Assembly: GCA_004352715.1 (NCBI GenBank)
Contig: SCFE01000003.1
Coordinates: 4,893,109-4,957,108, forward strand
Source of the DNA: Hofstenia miamia
Taxonomy: Eukaryota; Xenacoelomorpha; Acoela
DNA: 64,000 nucleotides
Direction: 5' to 3'
Shown here: positions 56,625 through 64,000 of the stretch, piece by piece
Numbering within the stretch: the first letter of the stretch is position 1
How the letters are laid out: the number at the start of each line of letters is the position of its first letter
The notes under the pieces: model-generated
The model's input: only the letters and a program-made list of their open reading frames with translations
What the model was told of the DNA's origin: nothing
The model's database searches: none
Made by a program: the position numbers and the translations under genes

Positions 56625-59600
56625 AATTATGTAATAAGATGTACAACTCAAGAAAAATAAGTGAAAAATATTTATTAATTTATATGTAGTTTTTAAATGT
56701 AGCCAGGAAACAAAACTATTTTCTTGATAACTAAGTTCATTTGAAAAAAAGTTATAGTTTATATTCCTATTAAGTATGTAAACTTAATACATGCATATGT
56801 ATATAAGAATTTAAATATATGTTGTTGTTGTTAAGTGGGGATGTGCTCCGTTATTCCTTGAACCAGATCTATTACAGTCTTTCCTGCAAACACTCAAAGC
56901 GAATTGTCTAAAATGCGCTTCAATTTCTAATGCAGAACCTAAAATTTAAAACGAACACACAGAAATCATTTCAGAGATAAATATTGGACGATAAATTAGC
57001 CTGACTCGAATAATGAAGCCCTAGCTCCTCCCATTTAAATTAATGTTGGTCTATTCTTATGAAAAAACATCTTTAACTTTTCGATTTGCTAGATCGATAT
57101 TGGATATGTTAAAAACGTATAATATAATTTATACAATGTAATTGAAAACTTAAATGGAAAAAATTGAATTTCTCAACATTTGTATATAAATATATTGTAT
57201 TCACTGCACTCAAGTTCATTTACACTCAGTTTTGTTTAAGTGCATGTTATTTTTGAAATCTCGGCCCATTTCTTCGGAAGCACGGCCCATGTTCATCTCT
57301 GATATTGAAAAGTAAAAATATAATTTAGAGACCACCAGTGTCCAATGCTTAGCAAAGTCCCAGAGTTGTACAATGCCTACTACTATAATTATTTTTCAAA
57401 GGTGTAATCTAATTTGCGCCAGCCCTAGTAAGGCGTGCTATCTCGAACATCAGAGGTCGCGAGGTCATAATAAACTACTTTAAAATATAATTTAAGAGGA
57501 GCACATATTCTCAGGTGTCTTCAGAATTTTAAGAAATGCCTATTGTAGATTAATATTAAACTATTAACATCATAATTTCAATAACAACCTGTAGCTGTGA
57601 GGGGGGGCAATCAAATGAGAATTTGGCTCCAAATAGAATAATCTTGTTAATTCGATTTCAGATAAGTTTAAAGAAAATTGCCGACGGGTAGGTGCACGTA
57701 TTAAGTTTGAATTAACGAGCAAAGTAAATGTTGATTGTATTAATCACAAGTTACATTTTCTTGAGTTTTAAGAAAATCAGGGCGCAGAATTTTGCAACCA
57801 GCTTTTTGATAATTATATATTTTGATTGTAACAATTATTTAAATTTGACACCGAACATAAAATCGGTAACTAAATATAATTGGATTAGACTTTTCTAACC
57901 GATATTCAAGTAAAGTGGTCCACCTTGCTTATAGTTGTGTGATTTTTTCACATAACAATAGACCAAATTAAGGTCATTGAATATAGCAGTAGGATATCAA
58001 TTAAAAAGAGAGGTACAGTGGTAACAATTAAATCACTACCTTTGTTATACCAAATCTCCTCTACAGTAAAAATTTGGTAATTTGTTATTACATATGAATT
58101 TTCTCGATTATTAACTATATTTGTCACAAGGGGTTGATTCTTCTCTTCTCTAAACTTTCTTTAACTTTGGTTTTTGAAAATGCCGATATGCCGATATTTT
58201 CTTGACTTCTGCCTTTACAGTATAAAAAGTATTCTTGTTATAAGACATTGACCAAAATATTTTCCAAAGCCTGATTATGGCTTATTACGTCTTACCGGAA
58301 GCTATCTGTATTTCTCCCCATTTCGACCCTTTGTATCTGTGCTATAGTAAAAGTCCTCAAAGATTTTGTCAACACAGAAAACATAATATAAATAAGCATA
58401 GCTTTGGAACTAATTTTTATGCAAAATGCTTGATGCTCATTTTAATAGGCAAGACCATATAATAAGCAATGCGCCCTGTAAGCAAAAAATCATCAATAAC
58501 TCATGTGAATAAAATTCCTTGAATTACATAGCATAAATAACACCATAATTACATCCAGCTTGTTAATAAATTTGAAATTAAAAATTATTATGTAATTTTA
58601 TGAAGCAACATGCAATGATATAGTTAACTTTTATTAAAACCTGGTTCATTTACGTAGTTAAAGTAAAATTTGGTAAGGGCCACTATGGGGCAAGGTTTCT
58701 AAACTGGATATCTATTGGGTCAAAATACTTTTGATTTGAGATAAACTGAACTAAAAAATCGCCAATTTAGAAATTCTAAAAGTAATTTTTTATCATAATT
58801 TTCTCCTTGATGAAATTTGGATTGATTTGGAAGGCCGTAGACATTTGAAAAACAAATTATCATCCATTATGAGTTTTTGGTAAAATTCTATTCTATTCAA
58901 TAGGGCAAATAAATTTTTTTGATCTAATTTGTAGTCAATATGCTTTGTAATTACACTGGAAGGATTGCAATTGCCCTTACATAAATATATTGCATTAAAT
59001 ATTGAAATTTATAAATAGCTTTCTGCCATAATGTTTAAAAAGGAATTGACATCATGCTTGTTATGAGAATCCTATTTGTAGAAATAGTAGTTGACATAGA
59101 TGAATGAATGATTCATTCTTCCAAGCAGTAAGTGATCCAAAATATTTGGTTGTCGTCATAAGTCGCATATGGGACAATCGGATATTGCAAATAGTTTTCG
59201 ACCAGAGTTTTTTAGAATGGGGCAATTTAGGCGTGTAGAATGTAATGTTTGGGGCAGTATGATGCATAAACAACCCATGAATATGAGACAGGACAAAAAG
59301 TCTGTTGGGGATGCTGCAATTCACAGAAATCTGCATCATTTTCATCTCTGTTTTGACACAGAAATGAACATGACCCGAAAATTGAGCTTCCAGTCCGGTT
59401 TTGGCCTTATTGAATCAATTCTTTAGTTTGAAAATGTTAATTGTATTTTTCAACAGACTGCTTAAAATTTATTTTAATTTTTTTTATATATTTCAGAATT
59501 TGTTTCAGTCGACTTTTTTGGACTTCACCCACCCAAATAATATTTAGACCCGACCCGTCTTCCTAGATTTGACCCCTAAACCTGTTTGGGTTTATAGAAG

Positions 59601-59880
59601 GAATTACTTATTAAGAAATAATTGATGCGCTTAAGAACAACACAAAAACTAACAAAATTTACTACAAATGTAGAAAATAATATAATACTAAGAAGATTAA
59701 CATCTCCACATCGGTTCGTGATTGTTTATGAAATTTAATTGCACTCTAAGCAGATATCAATACCTTATAATGACAAAGAATTAGATGGATCAAGCTAAAA
59801 AAAATAATAGAGGGATTTTGAATTTTAGTAATTCTAGAAACACACTTGGAACTGATTTCGACTTCTCCCCTAAGACAAAC
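56625..59880. other. AT-rich stretch, no supported gene
   Basis: The plus frame at 59,169-59,426 (MGQSDIANSFRPEFFRMGQF ...) and its minus-strand counterpart at 59,061-59,345 look less random than the surroundings but could not be assigned. At 59,520-59,595 the GACCCGACCC-type motif recurs that marks the hAT elements at 16.4 and 23.8 kb. Confidence 0.35.
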
Positions 59881-59889
59881 AGAAATCTC

Positions 59890-60700
59890 ACAAAAACATA
59901 GAACTTAAATTAAATAGTGTACCAATAAAGCAAAGCGAATCTATTAACTATTTAGGTGTCGAAATTGACAATGATTTAAATTTCGAACAATTCTTCATGG
60001 CTAAAATTAAAAAAATGGCTTCTGGAGTTAGGTATCTTTATCATCTCAGAAATATTTCAAATACGTACCACAAACAATTAATAAATGCACTCTGCCTTTC
60101 ACACTTTCAATATTGCTCATTTCTCTTTACAAATATTAATTCAAAACATCGCATCATCCTGTCTAAAACTTTTAATTGGTCCCTTAAAATACTCAATTTT
60201 GCACAAAAACATGACAATGCATCCGATTACCGATTAAAATACAAAATACTATCTCCTTATTATCAAATTCAAATGCATATGTTATCAATATTATTTAAAT
60301 TCAAATTTGGCCAGGCCGCAATTTCGTTTTTAAAACAGTATATTAAATTAAATGAACGGTCTCAAACATTTTTATGCGTTGATAAATATTTTAATAGTTT
60401 CCACCACACAGCAACTAAACTATGGAATAACTTAAATAGAGAAATTAAATTTGAAAAAAATTACAAGAAATTCAGAAAGAAATTGCGAACATTCCTCTTT
60501 AATACACAATGCCTACTTAATGACAATAATACACTACATTCATTTGAAAATTTTGTATAAAATGCACACACACACAACACACACACACATTTTAATATTA
60601 TATATATTTATTATATTTGTAGTTTTGTAGTTTATAGTTTTTGTACCTTTTTCTTGCAGCAATAAATTGCTTTTTAATCTTAATCTTTATAGGAAAGTTT
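59890..60700 (+). pseudogene. LINE 3' end, family A, best-preserved copy
   Basis: Open from about 59,890 to TAA at 60,558-60,560. It starts with IELKLNSVPIKQSESINYLG then VEIDNDLNF (the Y-L-G-V-x-I-D-x-x-L-x-F block), continues with KIKKMASGVRYLYHLRNIS (linker) and LSHFQYCSFLF (thumb), and ends KLWNNLNREIKFEKNYKKFR ... LHSFENFV. This is the C-terminal third of a non-LTR polymerase; the catalytic part is missing, consistent with 5' truncation. The 3' untranslated region holds a (CA)n stretch (60,563-60,588) and ends in AGCAATAAATTGCT (60,658-60,671) plus a short TTAATC tail. The frame has no internal stop, so the insertion is fairly young. Confidence 0.85.
60658..60671 (+). repeat. LINE family A terminal stem-loop
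   Basis: AGCAATAAATTGCT pairs AGCAA with TTGCT around a short A/T loop, and also contains AATAAA. Equivalent sequences end the copies at 6,508-6,521 (minus) and 62,912-62,927 (plus). Confidence 0.7.
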
Positions 60701-60704
60701 ACAA

Positions 60705-62240
60705 AATTCGTCGGTTTATTTTTTATTAGGTTTGCGTTCCTTAATTTCAATCAGCTTAGATGTGGGTTGATTCTCTACAAAACTAAAGCTATTGGTCTCA
60801 TTGTTAAGGTACACTCTTTGAGTCCCAGAATCGATTACACATGAAATTGACATAAAGATTTTTACAATATTTTGTTCTAGGTCTTCAACTACATGTAAAC
60901 ATGCATCTCTATAATGACATAAAATATTTAATTACTGTTCATTCAAATCAAAATTGTCAGCAATGTTAGGGTTTTTTTCAGTTATTAAGGGCAACAGCTT
61001 CCTGTGTCAATTAGTAATTTAGACACGACATTATTTACTTTCCAATTATAAATATCAATGAACCAATTGTATTAATGAGGACACCCTAGCGCATTGATGG
61101 TCACATAAATGATTGTGCATATTTATATTTATACTACCCATAATTTCGTTTATATTAATCATGTATTTGGCTTTCGCGTTTTAAATCTATTCATATGATT
61201 TTCGATTTTTATTTCCCCAATATACTCTAACAAGTATGTACTAGTAAGGCGGAGAGCAAAAAGTTTTTGATTTTTGAAAAAGAGCTCTAAAAAACTGCCT
61301 ATGCTTCTAAAACAAATCTTTTTCAAGTTGTTATGTAGTTACCATTTTAACTCTGCTTGCTAGCCTTATTTTTACTTCCGAAGTTATGAACTCATACTGT
61401 GTACCATTTTGTAACTCTTCAAAAAACTAAAAAAAATACATATAAACTTTCCAAGGTTTTTCTTATTTCTCTTGTAAGCGTTTAAACATTCCCAATATTA
61501 AAATTGCATTACATTAAGCAGTTTATATGATTTTTCTTGTTTATTTATAGTCCTATAAAATGGTGTACAGCATGAGGCCATAACTATAAAGTTAGACGAT
61601 ATTTAGAAAATCTTGCAATTAAAAATAGATGTAGCCAGTAAAATTAAAATTGCAAATACGTAAAAACCTGAAAAAGTGCAATCTTAGAAATAGAGGCAAG
61701 TTTTTAGAATCCCTTTTCAAAAGATAAAAAAGCTTTTTTTTCAATCAAACCCTAATGAACTAGACCCCTTACAAAGTTCTTCTACATATGTACTAGGCTG
61801 CCTTGAAACAAATTTGTTCAAAATGTATATTTTCGAAACATAAATACACCGACACCAGCCAAACCACACAACATCAATTGCATATTATTGTAATTATATT
61901 GTCGCTCATCTCTTATATTTTTCATACACATGATTCAGGTTTATATGTAGTTATATTTATATGATCATGTATATGATCACATATATGATTTATTTATGTG
62001 AACATCACTGCCCCAGGGGTGTTAATGTTGACTTATTCTATTCTCTTGGTTTTCTGAATCAATCTTTAATAGCTTAAAGAATTTTTTTGGACCTTGTTTC
62101 TACAGAATCTCTAGCATAATACATGGAAAATTTACACAAAATTGCAAACTTTTCACTCCTTAGTGTAATTTGAGATTAAATATGATCAATTTCATACTTT
62201 ATTGTTGAATTAGTAAGAGCATGAATTTTCACGTTTATAT
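60705..62240. other. AT-rich stretch, nothing recognised
   Basis: The stretch holds repeated TATGATCA/TATATGAT strings near 61,950-61,995 and otherwise no structure that could be supported. Confidence 0.4.
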
Positions 62241-62244
62241 TTTT

Positions 62245-62480
62245 TCGTTCAATGTCTGAAGCACTTTATACATGACATAAGAGCCTTATTCAGGTCTTGA
62301 GGATTACATACACGCACTTGTAGTTCTACCTCAGAGTCTTGTATTGCCTCTATATGTTAAGTCTTTGCCAAAGTGTCAATTAATACATCGACAGGTACTG
62401 CGGGGTAAGTTTTTGCAGTCAGTCTATAAATGCCCTTACCTAACTCAAGAAGCCATTCCCTGGGTTTTGCTTGAGACTAC
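62245..62480 (-). pseudogene. Ty3/gypsy-type gag (capsid) fragment
   Basis: On the minus strand 62,462 to 62,254 reads REWLLELGKGIYRLTAKTYP, then VPVDVLIDTLAKT, a stop, HIEAIQDSEVELQVRVCNPQ and LNKALMSC. This fits the capsid pattern of LTR retrotransposon gag proteins: L-x-E-L-x-x-x-I-x-R-L-x-x-x-A-Y-P, then A-x-x-x-F-x-x-A-L-x-D, then V-x-x-x-x-P-x-x-L-x-x-A-L. An internal stop and no pol or LTRs nearby show that only a fragment remains. A companion frame upstream on minus (62,483-62,705) may be the preceding gag part. Confidence 0.5.
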
Positions 62481-62729
62481 GAAGCAGAACTTTGATTGAT
62501 GCTGCTGGGACTGTGATAAATATGTTTTCCATTGTCTCAATAAGCACACTTTATGTTCGCTATTTGTAACGTCTCTAGTTTCCATTGGTAACGCCAGGTA
62601 AATTGATTTACCAAAAATTTTGATAAACCTGACATTTATATTACTTGTATTGGTACTCAATGGTATCATGCTTGGAAAATTACTAGTACAATGTAAGAAC
62701 TTCAAGACAATATTTGATAAAAATTAGAA

Positions 62730-62930
62730 ATCATAAATATATTGAATCACAAAGATCAATTTCATTTGCTGGTGCCTATATTTTCAAAAATCTTAGTGCA
62801 AATACCAGAACTGCAAAAACTATCAAATTTTAAGAAATTGCTGAAAACGGTACTTTTTGAACTACAATTAGCTGAACTCAATATTTAAACAAATATTTTG
62901 TTATTTTATAGAGCAATAGAATTTGCTTTA
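62730..62930 (+). pseudogene. LINE 3' end fragment (third stem-loop copy)
   Basis: The plus strand reads ISFAGAYIFKNLSANTRTAK, then after a frameshift NFKKLLKTVLFELQLAELNI and a stop. This matches the non-LTR C-terminus pattern S-I-x-x-x-G-x-x-x-W-N-x-L-P-x-x-x-R ... F-K-K-x-L-K-x-x-L. The 3' end carries AGCAATAGAATTTGCT (62,912-62,927), and an (ATT)n repeat begins 33 bp later. Confidence 0.65.
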
Positions 62931-62958
62931 CAAATATATAAGCAAAATATAAGAAATA

Positions 62959-62960
<2 letters not shown>

Positions 62961-63010
<50 letters not shown>
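62961..63010. repeat. (ATT)n microsatellite
   Basis: About 16 uninterrupted units, 3' of the LINE fragment. It is the same unit type, in the same orientation relative to the LINE, as the 6.3-kb tract. Confidence 0.95.
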
Positions 63011-63012
<2 letters not shown>

Positions 63013-63558
63013 ATTTTTTCAGAGACTCTGTGCAGTGGCGTGATTTCTAAGATATTGGCGCTACACAAGGAACGCTGTGTGGAGACAGCTTTACTAGGAC
63101 GGTTTCGTCATACTGTTTTTTGAGTTCCCAAACGAACTAAATTTTTACATGTTTTATAACTTAATTTCCACGTAATTATAAATTCAACACAGCAAATAAT
63201 CTATTGTGTAGATAAGATCATACAGGTATGTTTACATTTGTGTACCATTGACAGTTATATATTGTTGCAAAAATCATGACATTTAGTATATATCGTAGTA
63301 GATACAAAAGTTTTTTACTATGCGCATAAACGAACATATTATATGCTTCCTAATCAACACAAGAAGAAATTTATTTTGAGCTCATTCCGCCAGTCATTCC
63401 CTATCAACAAAACCCCGAACTAAACTGCCACAGAAATTTGGTGTTAGAACCATTCACAAAAAAGTGAGACAATCCATAGAGCCTCAACCTATTTTTTTGA
63501 CATCATCGAAAGCATTGTCAAACATTTTTCAATGATATGATGCATATATATATATATA
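63011..63558. other. AT-rich stretch, possible hAT terminus
   Basis: CAGTGGCGTGATTTCT at 63,034 resembles CAGTGGCGTA-type hAT ends such as the MITE at 3.6 kb, but no partner is visible before the gap. Nothing else was recognised. Confidence 0.3.
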
Positions 63559-64000
63559 NNNNNNNNNNNNNNNNNNNNNNNNNNNNNNNNNNNNNNNNNN
63601 NNNNNNNNNNNNNNNNNNNNNNNNNNNNNNNNNNNNNNNNNNNNNNNNNNNNNNNNNNNNNNNNNNNNNNNNNNNNNNNNNNNNNNNNNNNNNNNNNNNN
63701 NNNNNNNNNNNNNNNNNNNNNNNNNNNNNNNNNNNNNNNNNNNNNNNNNNNNNNNNNNNNNNNNNNNNNNNNNNNNNNNNNNNNNNNNNNNNNNNNNNNN
63801 NNNNNNNNNNNNNNNNNNNNNNNNNNNNNNNNNNNNNNNNNNNNNNNNNNNNNNNNNNNNNNNNNNNNNNNNNNNNNNNNNNNNNNNNNNNNNNNNNNNN
63901 NNNNNNNNNNNNNNNNNNNNNNNNNNNNNNNNNNNNNNNNNNNNNNNNNNNNNNNNNNNNNNNNNNNNNNNNNNNNNNNNNNNNNNNNNNNNNNNNNNNN
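63559..64000. other. Assembly gap to the window end
   Basis: All N from 63,559, preceded by a (TA)n tract. Confidence 0.99.

Overview
The window is AT-rich animal DNA. It carries GT-AG introns, animal-type genes, dense (TA)n and (TAA)n microsatellites, assembly gaps and many decayed transposons. A non-vertebrate metazoan fits best: the load of LINE, hAT, piggyBac and mariner fragments resembles AT-rich invertebrate genomes such as some cnidarians. The sequence alone does not fix the species, and no part looks bacterial, viral or organellar.

Two genes are recognised. The minus strand at about 33.4-43.9 kb carries a sterol regulatory element-binding protein (SREBP). I reconstructed 16 in-frame coding exons (2,928 bp, about 976 residues). 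They cover a Gln-rich activation region, bHLH-zipper, two membrane helices around a short lumenal loop, and the C-terminal regulatory domain. The plus strand at 47,965-48,483 carries an intronless ARL2BP (BART) homologue with a polyadenylation signal directly after the stop codon.

Three further pieces look like real but unidentified genes. They are a 95-residue single-pass membrane protein (25,831-26,118, minus), a terminal coding exon with a nearby AATAAA (30,700-30,835, plus), and a first exon with signal peptide, dibasic site and perfect splice donor (5,498-5,633, plus).

Transposons, left to right. An RT fragment with a YMDD motif lies at 0.93-1.15 kb. A mariner-like element (2,496-4,267) contains a 187-bp hAT MITE. 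LINE 3' ends abutting TTA microsatellites lie at 6.3-7.1 kb. A hAT element with 8-bp target duplications (8,078-11,781) holds a near-identical 785-bp duplication that is probably an assembly artefact. Two related hAT elements lie at 16.4 and 23.8 kb. A mariner transposase at 28.4-29.6 kb is split exactly at TTAA by a 704-bp piggyBac-like element. Further on are a hAT transposase fragment (45.4-46.2 kb), a GC-richer LINE fragment (46.9-47.5 kb), a TIR element embedded in a TTA repeat (50.2-50.8 kb), a piggyBac-like 5' end (54.3 kb), LINE fragments (55.9, 59.9 and 62.7 kb) and a Ty3/gypsy-type gag fragment (62.3 kb, minus).

The most interesting signals are a shared 3' stem-loop in three LINE copies beside TTA/ATT-type tails, the clean piggyBac-into-mariner nesting, a tandem exon duplication in SREBP, and the candidate secreted peptide exon. 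Most of the remaining sequence shows nothing beyond AT-rich filler.
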